Assembly: GCA_043747595.1 (NCBI GenBank)
Contig: JAYTOX010000021.1
Span: forward strand, 16,369 to 80,368
Reading direction: 5' to 3'
DNA length: 64,000 nucleotides
Source: JADKIH01 sp043747595
Lineage (GTDB): Bacteria; Bacteroidota; Bacteroidia; AKYH767-A; 2013-40CM-41-45
This document shows positions 25,327 to 34,411 of the stretch, piece by piece. The notes beneath the pieces are model-generated. The model was not told the DNA's origin and made no database searches. It saw nothing but the letters and a program-made list of their open reading frames with translations. The position numbers and the translations under genes were made by a program. Position 1 is the stretch's first letter, and each line of letters begins with the position of its first letter.

Positions 25327-27120
25327 ATGACGGATATTATTCAACTATTACCGGAGACGGTATCTAATCAAATTGCAGCCGGCGAAGTAATTCAACGGCC
25401 TTCATCTGCTGTAAAAGAACTTTTGGAAAATGCAGTAGATGCAGGAGGAACAAACATTGAACTAATTGTAAAGGATTCTGGGAAAACTTTAATTAGAATA
25501 ATTGATAATGGCATTGGAATGAGTTCGACCGATGCGCGCCTTTCGTTTGCTCGACATGCTACTTCTAAAATTCGCTCAGCCGACGATCTCTTTGCCATCA
25601 AAACAAAAGGATTCCGTGGTGAGGCTTTAGCGTCTATTGCATCTATTGCACAAGTTGAGTTAAAAACCATGCGAGCTGATGAAGAAATTGGTACGTTGAT
25701 AGAAATTGAGGGCAACATAATCAAAGATCAACAACCAGTTGGTATGACTTCCGGTACCAGTATCTCTGTAAAGAATCTTTTTTACAATGTACCTGCTCGT
25801 CGTAATTTTTTAAAATCAAATTCAATTGAAGCAAGACATATCATAGACGAATTTGAACGTGTGGCTTTGGCACATCCTGAAATAAGTTTTTCATTAAACA
25901 TGAATGGAGTAGAATATTTTAGACTTCCAGCAAGCAATCATAGGCAACGAATCGTGAATATTTATGGGAGTTCATATAATGAGCGCTTAGTGCCAATATC
26001 TGAAGACACTACCCTACTTTCGATTAATGGTTTTGTAGGCAAACCTGAATTCAGCAGAAAGACGAGAGGTGAACAATTTTTCTTTGTCAATCATCGATTT
26101 ATTAAAGATGGATATCTTCATCATGCTGTTACGAACGCTTTTGAAGAGCTATTGTCGAAAGACAGCTATGCTAGCTATTGGTTGTTCATCGATATCGATC
26201 CGTCTAAGATTGATGTAAATATTCATCCAACAAAAACAGAAATTAAATTTGAAGACGAACGATCTGTTTATGCAATCGTTCGATCAGCAATAAAACGTTC
26301 TCTTGGGCAATATAGTGTGAGTCCTGCGTTGGATTTTGACCAGGAGAAAACCTTCGATGTACCACATGCAATGCGTTACCAGCCGGCTCAGCAACCGATG
26401 GTAACTGTCAATACTGGTTACAATCCGTTTGAGAAAACAAATAAAGAAATAATAAACTCAGGCTGGGATAAAGTTTACACCGATCTCCGTAATGTAGAAA
26501 TACCAAGCCAACAGGTATCTCAAACGAGTGCACACTTTATCAATGAACCTATTTCAGATGTCGTAGTTTCTTCTTTTCAGCTCGGACAATTTATTCTGTG
26601 TAAATTGAATGAGCAATTATTGATGATTGATGCAACGGCAGCACACGAACGAATTATTTACAATCAGCTAATGGATAAATTGGCAGGTAAACCATTTAGT
26701 TCACAACAATTGCTTTTCCCTCAAACACTACAATTTAGTGCTTCCGATTTTCAAATAATTGCTGAAATACAGCAGCAGATACGAGAATTTGGATTTGATA
26801 TTTCTGAATTTGGCCTTAATACTTTTGTTTTGAATGCAGCTCCAATTGGAGTTCCATCCGGACATGAAAAAGAGGTGTTAGAAAATATTATTGAACAATA
26901 TAAACTAAACTCCACGTTGATAAGTCTAGGCATTCAAGAGAAATTAGCTTATTCAATGGCGAAAAGCATGGCTATAAAAAAAGGCGACCCTCTCTCGAAA
27001 GAAGAAATTGATGAACTTGTTCAGGCGATTTTAAAAACCGATAAAGGTGACAAAGGAATTGATGGAAAGGTTTGCCTTCGTTTTATTAAGTCAACAGAAC
27101 TTCCTGATTATTTTAAATAA
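25327..27120 (+). CDS. mutL: DNA mismatch repair protein MutL
   Basis: MutL couples mismatch recognition by MutS to strand removal. The N-terminal GHKL ATPase (about residues 1-330) is complete: NQIAAGEVIQRPSSAVKELL with the catalytic glutamate, IDNGIGM, FARHATSKI, FRGEALASIASI and HPTKTEIKF. After a proline and glutamine-rich linker (345-410), the C-terminal dimerisation domain runs to 597. There the endonuclease metal motif DQHA(x)2E(x)4E is degenerate: D435-A-T-A-A-H-E441-R-I-I-Y-N446, so Q, H and the last E are replaced. No CPHGRP-like motif is evident at the end either. It is the first gene of a set with two rhomboids and an EEP protein. Confidence 0.95.
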   Translation: MTDIIQLLPETVSNQIAAGEVIQRPSSAVKELLENAVDAGGTNIELIVKDSGKTLIRIIDNGIGMSSTDARLSFARHATSKIRSADDLFAIKTKGFRGEALASIASIAQVELKTMRADEEIGTLIEIEGNIIKDQQPVGMTSGTSISVKNLFYNVPARRNFLKSNSIEARHIIDEFERVALAHPEISFSLNMNGVEYFRLPASNHRQRIVNIYGSSYNERLVPISEDTTLLSINGFVGKPEFSRKTRGEQFFFVNHRFIKDGYLHHAVTNAFEELLSKDSYASYWLFIDIDPSKIDVNIHPTKTEIKFEDERSVYAIVRSAIKRSLGQYSVSPALDFDQEKTFDVPHAMRYQPAQQPMVTVNTGYNPFEKTNKEIINSGWDKVYTDLRNVEIPSQQVSQTSAHFINEPISDVVVSSFQLGQFILCKLNEQLLMIDATAAHERIIYNQLMDKLAGKPFSSQQLLFPQTLQFSASDFQIIAEIQQQIREFGFDISEFGLNTFVLNAAPIGVPSGHEKEVLENIIEQYKLNSTLISLGIQEKLAYSMAKSMAIKKGDPLSKEEIDELVQAILKTDKGDKGIDGKVCLRFIKSTELPDYFK

Positions 27121-27161
27121 AAAAAATTCTAAACTGATCATTTGAGCAGCTAGATTTAATT

Positions 27162-28025
27162 ATGGACAACAACTATGTAAGACCAACCGGATTCAATTTC
27201 CTTCCGGTTGTTGTAAAGAATATTCTGATCATTAACGTGATTATGTTTTTAGCGACTCAAGTTCTTTTGTCACGTGGCATCGATCTTAACGACATGCTTG
27301 GTTTGCATTATTTTTTATCTGAAAAATTTCACATCTGGCAATTTTTCACCTATATGTTCATGCATGGAAATATTATGCATATTTTCTTCAATATGTTTGC
27401 TGTCTTTATGTTCGGAGCAGCAATGGAAAATATATGGGGACCCAAAAAATTTCTTACTTATTATCTACTTACCGGATTAGGAGCTGCTGTTGCGCATTAT
27501 GCCATTGTGTATTTTCAAATGGATGCTGCAATGGGAACACTCAATAACTATATAGCTTCTCCATCAATCGACAAACTTCAATCGCTCTTATCTTCCAATG
27601 TCTTTTCCGGATTTTCATCGCGAGATTTCTCTGAGCGATTACAAGATTTTATACGAACCTTTAATGAAACATATACAACAAACCCTTCACAAGCATTAAA
27701 TATGAGTGTTGAGTTCATGAAAGAATCGCGGATGGAAGTTTATAACGCTCCGGTTGTAATTGGCGCTAGCGGTGCTTTGTTTGGTTTATTGTTGGCTTAT
27801 GGAATGACATTCCCCAACAATTTTCTTTATGTTTATTTAATTTTACCAATCAAAGCAAAGTACTTTGTAATTATTTATGGACTTATCGAATTATTTTCGG
27901 GTGTCGCTAATTATTCGGGCGACAATGTTGCTCACTTCGCACATCTTGGAGGTCTAGTAACCGGTTTTATTATTATCAAAATTTGGGACGCCAAAAATAA
28001 AAATAAACGGAATAATATTTATTGA
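27162..28025 (+). CDS. Rhomboid family intramembrane serine protease (first copy)
   Basis: This 287-residue membrane protein has six or more helices and the rhomboid signature: the oxyanion-type H-G-N-x-x-H-x-x-x-N in MHGNIMHIFFNM (68-79), the catalytic serine S203 in GASG, and the catalytic histidine H261 in AHLGG. A polar insertion of about 70 residues lies between helices 3 and 4 (122-195), which is larger than in GlpG. Rhomboids cleave single-pass membrane proteins within the bilayer; the substrate is not known. It follows mutL by 41 bases and is directly adjacent to a second rhomboid. Confidence 0.92.
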   Translation: MDNNYVRPTGFNFLPVVVKNILIINVIMFLATQVLLSRGIDLNDMLGLHYFLSEKFHIWQFFTYMFMHGNIMHIFFNMFAVFMFGAAMENIWGPKKFLTYYLLTGLGAAVAHYAIVYFQMDAAMGTLNNYIASPSIDKLQSLLSSNVFSGFSSRDFSERLQDFIRTFNETYTTNPSQALNMSVEFMKESRMEVYNAPVVIGASGALFGLLLAYGMTFPNNFLYVYLILPIKAKYFVIIYGLIELFSGVANYSGDNVAHFAHLGGLVTGFIIIKIWDAKNKNKRNNIY

Positions 28026-28037
28026 TTGGAATTAATA

Positions 28038-28913
28038 ATGAAAGCAGCGAATAACATTTGGTTTGGTACAAATAATTCTCTTCAAAAGATCATGTATATT
28101 AATGTCATGATATTTGTGGTGATTCGGATTACTTTTGCTATTACCTCTTTATTTAATGCTCCTGTTTTTAGTTTTGAATTTGTAACGCATTGGTTGGCGA
28201 TTCCTTCGAATTTAGGATCTCTCTTAGTTCGGCCTTGGACATTACTTACATACATGTTTCTTCATTGGGATTTTATGCATATCCTTTTTAATATGTTATG
28301 GCTTTATTGGATGGGAAATATTATCGTTGAATATTTAGGCGAAAAAAAACTCTGGGGTATCTATTTAATGGGCGGTATTTTTGGTGCCTTTGCTTATGTG
28401 ATCGCCTTTAATATTTTTCCTGTTTTTTCTGAAAGGGTTGATCAATCATTTGCTTTAGGAGCGTCTGCCAGTGTACTTGCAATTACGGTTGCTGCTGCGA
28501 CTCTACTTCCTAACTATCGTATTCAATTATTGTTTTTAGGAAGTGTACCTCTAAAAGCAATTGCGGCAGTTTCTGTTTTACTAGATGTGATTAGCGTGTC
28601 AGGTGATAATGCGGGAGGCCATATAGCCCATCTCGGAGGAGCTTTATTTGGATTTATATTCATCCGCCTTCTGAAAAACGGAACAAATTTAAATGGGTGG
28701 TTGGAGAATATTAGTTTTCCATCATTTCGAAGAGGGAATATGAAAGTCGCTCATCGTAGAAATACTTCAGATGATTTTTTTAACGCAAGTATAAAAGCGA
28801 ATCAAGAACATATGGATGAAGTCCTCGATAAGATTAACAAATCAGGATATGGAAGTTTAACACAAACTGAAAAAGATTTTCTTTTTAGGATGAGTAAAGA
28901 AGACAAGAAATAG
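28038..28913 (+). CDS. Rhomboid family intramembrane protease (second copy)
   Basis: I placed the start at ATG 28038; the frame is open from a TTG at 28026, directly after the first copy's stop. The 291-residue product has the HWDFMHILFNM motif (76-86), a likely catalytic serine S143 and histidine H198 in HIAHLGG, and about six helices. The serine motif is GASAS instead of the usual GxSG, so the glycine after the serine is replaced by alanine. This may weaken catalysis, but the dyad is kept. A cytoplasmic C-terminal tail from about residue 215 (FRRGNMKVAHRR to SKEDKK) resembles the tail seen in Bacteroidota rhomboids. It forms a pair with the gene before it. Confidence 0.88.
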   Translation: MKAANNIWFGTNNSLQKIMYINVMIFVVIRITFAITSLFNAPVFSFEFVTHWLAIPSNLGSLLVRPWTLLTYMFLHWDFMHILFNMLWLYWMGNIIVEYLGEKKLWGIYLMGGIFGAFAYVIAFNIFPVFSERVDQSFALGASASVLAITVAAATLLPNYRIQLLFLGSVPLKAIAAVSVLLDVISVSGDNAGGHIAHLGGALFGFIFIRLLKNGTNLNGWLENISFPSFRRGNMKVAHRRNTSDDFFNASIKANQEHMDEVLDKINKSGYGSLTQTEKDFLFRMSKEDKK

Positions 28914-28919
28914 GATTTT

Positions 28920-30050
28920 ATGGCCATCGAAAAAACAAAGCCTTCCATTTTTAATCGTATCGTTTGGATTTTTAATATCCTGGCAATAATAGGAATTTCA
29001 TTTTCCTATCTTGCTTCCTATGTTAGTCCACGTATCATTTGGTGGCTGGCATTGTTTGGTTTAGCCTATGAGATTTTTCTTGCAATTAATTTATTGTTTG
29101 TTATTTACTGGGCTGTAATGAGAAGCCGCCGCTTTGCTTTTTCTTTGTTTTTTATTTTATTGGGACTTGGGCGATTTTTTTCTATCGTTCAATTTAATTC
29201 CTCGGTTAAATCGGAAACAGAATTACGGTCAGAAAACAATATTAAATTAATGTCGTTCAACGTTCGATTGTTTGACCTTTATAATTGGTTTAATAACAAT
29301 GAAACACGAATTGATATTTTTAATTTTTTAAAAAAGGAATCTCCGGATATCATATGTTTTCAAGAGTTTTATGCAACTGATCGCAAACGACCCGAATTCA
29401 ATAATGCTGATACACTTCGTTCAATTTTAAATACGAAGTATTCTCAAGTTGAATATTCTATTACTCTCAGAAATACAGATCATTGGGGTATTGCCACCTT
29501 CAGCAAGTACCCAATTGTAAGAAAACAAAATGTTCATTTTGCTGCTAAAGGTGGAAACGTTTTTATTGTAAGTGATTTAAAAATTGGTAACGATACAGTG
29601 AGAGTATTTAATACTCACTTGGAGAGCGTTCATTTTGGATGGAACAGTTACCGTTTTATTGAGAACCTTAACAATGATGATGTTCAGCAAGATGAGTTAG
29701 CAGGAAGTTTGATGATTCTCCGACAATTAAAGCATGCATTTGTGAAGCGAGCTATACAGGTTGAAATTCTCCGCGATTCAATAAATGCTAGCCCATACCC
29801 TGTTATTATTTGCGGTGACTTTAACGACACGCCCAATTCCTATACTTATCACATTTTATCTAAAAATTTAAAAGATACTTTTAAAGAAAGCGGTTCTGGC
29901 TTGGGTAAGTCGTACGTTGGCCCCTTCCCTTCTTTCCGGATAGATTATATTTTTCATGATCAAAAAATATCATCATCGGCCTTCAAGACGATTCATCAAA
30001 AACTTTCAGATCATTTTCCGATTTCATGTATGATCAAATTGAAAGAATAA
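28920..30050 (+). CDS. Membrane-anchored endonuclease/exonuclease/phosphatase family protein
   Basis: The 376-residue protein begins with about three membrane helices (17-35, 40-62, 70-88) and then carries a complete EEP (DNase I-like) domain. Its metal and phosphate-binding motifs are: LMSFNVRLFD, ICFQEFYA with the catalytic glutamate, the HWGIATFSKYPI strand, NTHLES, ICGDFNDTP and the C-terminal SDHFPI histidine. Such enzymes cleave phosphodiester bonds in nucleic acids, inositol lipids or sphingomyelin; with the domain tethered to the membrane, a lipid or extracellular substrate is possible. It begins 6 bases after the second rhomboid gene and closes the mutL unit. Confidence 0.88.
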   Translation: MAIEKTKPSIFNRIVWIFNILAIIGISFSYLASYVSPRIIWWLALFGLAYEIFLAINLLFVIYWAVMRSRRFAFSLFFILLGLGRFFSIVQFNSSVKSETELRSENNIKLMSFNVRLFDLYNWFNNNETRIDIFNFLKKESPDIICFQEFYATDRKRPEFNNADTLRSILNTKYSQVEYSITLRNTDHWGIATFSKYPIVRKQNVHFAAKGGNVFIVSDLKIGNDTVRVFNTHLESVHFGWNSYRFIENLNNDDVQQDELAGSLMILRQLKHAFVKRAIQVEILRDSINASPYPVIICGDFNDTPNSYTYHILSKNLKDTFKESGSGLGKSYVGPFPSFRIDYIFHDQKISSSAFKTIHQKLSDHFPISCMIKLKE

Positions 30051-30063
30051 ATCAATTTTATTA

Positions 30064-31704
30064 TTATTGCTTTTTAACTGCTTCAAGCATCAATAAGTTC
30101 ATTGCATTGGATTTTAAATCGTGAATATTGTTTTGATGCAATCGAAGAATTTTGTCGTAGTATAATATTATTACCGGAGCTTGATCCATTACCATTTGAT
30201 CTAATTCACGATACATAGTAAATCGAATGCTATCGACTGTTTCTTTCATCGAACGATCAAAAAGTTCATCAAAATCTTTATTGCTGTAATGCGTATTGTT
30301 TGGTCCTCCTGGTGAAAAATTTTTAGAATAAAACAACGACAAATAATTTTCGGCATCAGGATAATCAGCGAGCCAACTTCCACGAAAAAAGGCTAATTTT
30401 TTTTCAGCAATCATTTTCCGGTGAACTGCAGCTTGATTAACATCTATTTTAATTTTAAAACCTATTTCTTCCCATTGATTTTTAATAAATTCACAGAGAT
30501 CAAGATAATTTCCTGTTGTACTCAATGTGATTTCAGAAAGGCCTCGGCCTTCTTCATGGCCACTTAGCTTTAACTCCTCTTGTGCCTTCTGTATGTTATA
30601 TGGATAGCCTATTACAGTTGTATCGAATGAAGGCATTCCTGGAGGCACAAAACCATAGTTGCCGGCTATCCCCATATTGTTTCTCAAATAAGCAATCATC
30701 TTTTTTCTATCGATTGAATAGGATAATGCTTTTCGAATATGAATATCATTGAGCATTTTACTTTGATCAGAATTCGGTTCCATCATGAACCCTAAATATT
30801 CAGTATTCAAATAGGGTTCGGTTTCCATAACAAATTTATTTTTGTACTTCGCTTGCAAGTTGCCACTTCTAGTTAGCAATTCGTCTTTATAGCTAGCATC
30901 TAGTCCACTCATAAAATCAAGATTGCCTTTTAAAAATTCAATGAAAGCACTTTGTTTATCTGATATGAACGACACTTCCACCGCATCTAAATATGGTAAG
31001 TGTTGTCCATTGCTATCTGTTTGGAAATAATTTTCATTCTTTAATAGTATCAACCGAACTCCTTCTTTCCAAAAACTAAATTTAAAAGGTCCTGTTCCGC
31101 ATGGATGGCTTCTAAAATCGTTTCCATAATATTCAACTACTTCCTTTGGAACCACCGAACAATATGGCATCGTGAGTAAACCTAGAAAAGAAGGATTTGG
31201 ATTTGATAATGAAATTTGAAACGTACTATCATCTATTGCTTGAACGCCTTTCAAATTCCCTGAGTCGTCCTTGTCGATAGAATTAAGTACCCAGGAACCA
31301 GGTGAAGCTACTGTCTTTGATGTGAGTCGGTTCAGGCTATAAACAAAGTCGTTTGCTGTTACTGCTCTCGAATTATCTTTGCCGGCAAATAAATTATTAC
31401 GATGAAAAAAAACATCGCTTCTCAAATGAAAAATATATGTTAAACCATCGTTACTAACTTCCCACGTTTTAGCAATGCATGGTTGAATTTTTAGATATTC
31501 GTCAAAACGTACTAATCCATTATACAGTTGTAAACATGGCCAAATAAGTGACTGATCTTTTGCAAATGCAGGATCGAGTGATGAAATTCCTACAAACTCA
31601 TTGTACCTGAAAGATGTTTTGGTTGAGTGTTGATTATTGGAAGAAGTGCATGATACAAGACCCAAAAGTAGGAAGAGTAAATAGCGGTAGGACGATTTAA
31701 GCAT
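30064..31704 (-). CDS. Peptide/solute ABC transporter binding lipoprotein (SBP family 5)
   Basis: I chose the ATG at 31704; an upstream in-frame start at 31728 lies beyond a promoter-like element. The 546-residue product has a lipoprotein signal: hydrophobic residues end in L-V-S-C with C19 lipidated. The mature part matches family 5 (OppA/DppA) binding proteins, which capture peptides or nickel: SSLDPAFAKDQ, LAKTWEVSNDGLTYIFHLR, ANDFVYSLNRLTS, the GTGPFKF segment and IRKALSYSIDRKKMI near residue 335. The length is usual. No permease or ATPase genes are nearby, so the partner transporter is encoded elsewhere or the protein acts alone. Confidence 0.9.
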   Translation of the reverse strand: MLKSSYRYLLFLLLGLVSCTSSNNQHSTKTSFRYNEFVGISSLDPAFAKDQSLIWPCLQLYNGLVRFDEYLKIQPCIAKTWEVSNDGLTYIFHLRSDVFFHRNNLFAGKDNSRAVTANDFVYSLNRLTSKTVASPGSWVLNSIDKDDSGNLKGVQAIDDSTFQISLSNPNPSFLGLLTMPYCSVVPKEVVEYYGNDFRSHPCGTGPFKFSFWKEGVRLILLKNENYFQTDSNGQHLPYLDAVEVSFISDKQSAFIEFLKGNLDFMSGLDASYKDELLTRSGNLQAKYKNKFVMETEPYLNTEYLGFMMEPNSDQSKMLNDIHIRKALSYSIDRKKMIAYLRNNMGIAGNYGFVPPGMPSFDTTVIGYPYNIQKAQEELKLSGHEEGRGLSEITLSTTGNYLDLCEFIKNQWEEIGFKIKIDVNQAAVHRKMIAEKKLAFFRGSWLADYPDAENYLSLFYSKNFSPGGPNNTHYSNKDFDELFDRSMKETVDSIRFTMYRELDQMVMDQAPVIILYYDKILRLHQNNIHDLKSNAMNLLMLEAVKKQ

Positions 31705-31709
31705 ATCTA

Positions 31710-31717
31710 CAAAACTA
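31710..31717 (-). promoter_or_regulatory. -7 promoter element of the solute-binding protein gene
   Basis: The minus strand reads TAGTTTTG, an exact TAnnTTTG match. Five bases separate it from the ATG at 31704, so the message should have at most about two leader bases. Confidence 0.5.
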
Positions 31718-31831
31718 ATTGAAGCCATTCAATTGTTAGAAGGCCTTTTGTATAGTTATCAACGAAGAGTTGAGAATACCAAAATATCAACTATTTAACT
31801 CTTTTTGAACGAAAAGTGGCTTCTATTTCAA

Positions 31832-31862
31832 TTGCCTACCTATAATGTTTTGTGTATTTTCG
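31832..31862 (+). promoter_or_regulatory. Promoter of mtaB, giving a leaderless transcript
   Basis: TTG at 31832-31834 is followed after 20 bases by TATTTTCG at 31855-31862, a one-base variant of the -7 element. The mtaB ATG begins five bases after the final G, so transcription should start at or next to the start codon. Confidence 0.55.
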
Positions 31863-31866
31863 CCCA

Positions 31867-33219
31867 ATGAATAATAGGTCGACAGTTGCATTTCACACAC
31901 TGGGATGTAAACTGAATTTTGCTGAAACCTCAACTATTGCGCGCCAACTGAAAGAATCCGGATTTCAAAAAATTGAGTTTGAAAAAGGTGCTGATGTTGT
32001 TGTGATAAACACTTGCTCTGTTACCGAGAATGCTGACAAAGAATGTAAGTCTATTGTTCGTCGTGCACAACAGGCTAACCCCAATTCCTTTATTGCAATT
32101 ATTGGATGCTATGCTCAATTAAAGCCGGAAGAAATTGCAAGTATTGAAGGTGTCGATTTAGTATTAGGGGCAACAGAAAAATTTAATCTCCCTGCTTATT
32201 TAATAGATCTTCAGAAAAAAGAAATTGCTGAAGTGCATTCATGCGAAATTCAAAATGTTGGTGATTTCAAAACAGCTTACTCAATTGGTGATCGAACAAG
32301 AGCCTTTTTGAAAGTGCAAGATGGATGCGATTACTCTTGTACTTATTGCACTATCCCACTAGCAAGAGGAAAAAGTCGAAGCGATACATTATTAAATGTC
32401 GTTGAGAACGCAATTGAAATTGGAGAGAAAGGAATCAAAGAAATTGTTTTAACCGGAGTTAATATTGGTGATTATGGCATAATTAATTCTAACGAATCTA
32501 CAAGAGAAACAAATTTCCTTGCTCTTATTACAGAACTAGAACAAGTAAATTCAATTGAGCGTTTTCGTATTTCTTCAATTGAACCTAATTTACTTACCAA
32601 TGAAATTATTGATTTCGTCTCGACATCAAATCGATTCGTACCGCATTTTCATATTCCTTTGCAATCTGGCTCAGATAAAATATTGGGCTTGATGAAAAGG
32701 AGATATCAACGTAAACTATATACAGAACGGGTACAAAAGATTAAGGAAGTTATGCCGGATGCTTGCATAGGAGTCGATGTTATTGTTGGTTTTCCCGGTG
32801 AAACAGAAAAAGATTTTATTGAAACGTACAATTACTTGACGGAATTGGAAATTTCATATTTGCATGTATTTACTTACTCGGAAAGAGAGAATACCGAAGC
32901 TGCAGAAATGCTAGGAGTAGTTCCGATAGCTGAAAGGAAAAAAAGAAATCATATGCTTCGAATTCTTTCGGAGAAAAAGAAAAATATTTTTTACGAAAAA
33001 TACATTGGAGCTAGTTTTGATGTATTGTTTGAATCTGAAAATAAAGACGGACAACTATTTGGTTTTACAAACAATTATATTCGTGTTTGTATTCCATTTG
33101 AAAATCGGCTTACAAATACAGTTCAACGAGTAAAATTAGAATCGTTTAATGGTTCTATTGCAGTACAATCTAGTTTGGTGAATGAACCAGTTGAAGAAAT
33201 TAATTACCTCAAAAATTAA
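31867..33219 (+). CDS. mtaB: tRNA t6A37 methylthiotransferase MtaB
   Basis: MtaB uses radical SAM chemistry to add a methylthio group to t6A37, the base made by TsaD. I start it at ATG 31867 (MNNRSTVAFHTLGCKLNF), since a GTG at 31852 lies inside the -10-like promoter sequence. The 450 residues contain the N-terminal UPF0004 domain with cluster cysteines C14, C50 and C81, the radical SAM triad C154-x3-C158-x2-C161 in CDYSCTYC, GGEP-type GFPGETEKDF and a C-terminal TRAM-like segment. TLGCKLNFAET distinguishes MtaB from MiaB. It leads a run with lgt, an IMPase and a PH-like protein. Confidence 0.95.
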   Translation: MNNRSTVAFHTLGCKLNFAETSTIARQLKESGFQKIEFEKGADVVVINTCSVTENADKECKSIVRRAQQANPNSFIAIIGCYAQLKPEEIASIEGVDLVLGATEKFNLPAYLIDLQKKEIAEVHSCEIQNVGDFKTAYSIGDRTRAFLKVQDGCDYSCTYCTIPLARGKSRSDTLLNVVENAIEIGEKGIKEIVLTGVNIGDYGIINSNESTRETNFLALITELEQVNSIERFRISSIEPNLLTNEIIDFVSTSNRFVPHFHIPLQSGSDKILGLMKRRYQRKLYTERVQKIKEVMPDACIGVDVIVGFPGETEKDFIETYNYLTELEISYLHVFTYSERENTEAAEMLGVVPIAERKKRNHMLRILSEKKKNIFYEKYIGASFDVLFESENKDGQLFGFTNNYIRVCIPFENRLTNTVQRVKLESFNGSIAVQSSLVNEPVEEINYLKN

Positions 33220-33256
33220 TTACTTCAAATTTATACAAAAGCTCTAATTTCAATAT

Positions 33257-34411
33257 ATGTACGCAGGACTTACCGATTTACTGAACGACCTTTTCGGAAC
33301 TCATTTTACTTTTTCTTTCCCCCCAATGTTTGGACTTTTAGTAGCGTTATCTTTTTTACTTGCAGCTTATACATTGGCATCTGAATTAAAAAGGAAAGCC
33401 GTACTTGGAATACTAACATCGGAAACAAAAAAAATTATTGTCGGCGAATCTGCTAATCCAATTGAGTATTTTTGGAATGGATTATTTGGTTTTATTCTCG
33501 GTGCCAAAATAGTATATTCAATTTCTAGTAGCACCGAATTTTTTACTGATCCACAGGCTGCCCTTCTTTCACTTAAAGGCAATATGCTTGGCGGAGTATT
33601 TGGAGCAGTTCTATCGATTGGATGGCGGTTTTATGAAAGTAAAAGAGATGAGCTTCCTCAACCCAAAGAACAAGAAGTAAAAATTTTTCCGCATCAGTTG
33701 GTTTCTGAAATCACAATGGTTGCTGCATTGGGTGGACTTTTAGGAGCTAAAATATTTCACTTGCTTGAGTATTGGGATGATTTTATTGCAGATCCGGCCG
33801 GTATGTTTTTTAGTGGCAGTGGACTTACTATGTATGGTGGATTGATTGTAGGAGCAATTTCTGTATTATGGTATGGCAAGAAAAATAATATTCCCGGATT
33901 AGTTTTATGTGATTCTGCTGCACCTGCATTAATGTTGGGCTATGGTACTGGTCGCATTGGATGTCAGCTTGCAGGCGATGGTGATTGGGGAATCGATAAT
34001 ATTCATCCCAATCCATTTTCATTTCTTCCTGATTGGATGTGGTCTTTCAAGTATCCGCATAATGTGATTAACGAAGGCATTCCAATTCCGGATTGCATTG
34101 GCCATCATTGTCATGAACTTGCAGTTGGTGTGTACCCTACTCCCTTTTACGAAAGTATCATGGCAATTTCACTTTTTTTTGTGTTGTGGTCGATGAGAAA
34201 GAAAATAAGTACGCCCGGTAGATTGTTTAGCTGGTATTTAATTTTCAATGGCATCGAACGATTTGCAATTGAATCTATCAGAGTAAATTCTCATTATCAC
34301 CTTGCTGGAATTGCATTTACACAAGCACAGTTAATATCAATTCTACTTTTGCTCACCGGCCTTATCGGACTTTCAATTCTGAAAAAAGATCAATCATCTT
34401 TATCCAAATGA
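33257..34411 (+). CDS. lgt: Prolipoprotein diacylglyceryl transferase
   Basis: Lgt attaches a diacylglycerol to the lipobox cysteine of prolipoproteins, of which this window encodes several. The 384-residue protein has about seven to eight helices with the Lgt signature YGTGRIGCQLAGDGDWGI, the Bacteroidota version of GRIGNFINGE, near residue 235, and the C-terminal RFAIESIRVNSHY block. It is longer than the 260-300 residues usual in Proteobacteria because of an added N-terminal helix and loops such as YESKRDELPQPKEQEVK (about 133-150). The gene overlaps the following IMPase start by four bases (ATGA). Confidence 0.88.
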   Translation: MYAGLTDLLNDLFGTHFTFSFPPMFGLLVALSFLLAAYTLASELKRKAVLGILTSETKKIIVGESANPIEYFWNGLFGFILGAKIVYSISSSTEFFTDPQAALLSLKGNMLGGVFGAVLSIGWRFYESKRDELPQPKEQEVKIFPHQLVSEITMVAALGGLLGAKIFHLLEYWDDFIADPAGMFFSGSGLTMYGGLIVGAISVLWYGKKNNIPGLVLCDSAAPALMLGYGTGRIGCQLAGDGDWGIDNIHPNPFSFLPDWMWSFKYPHNVINEGIPIPDCIGHHCHELAVGVYPTPFYESIMAISLFFVLWSMRKKISTPGRLFSWYLIFNGIERFAIESIRVNSHYHLAGIAFTQAQLISILLLLTGLIGLSILKKDQSSLSK

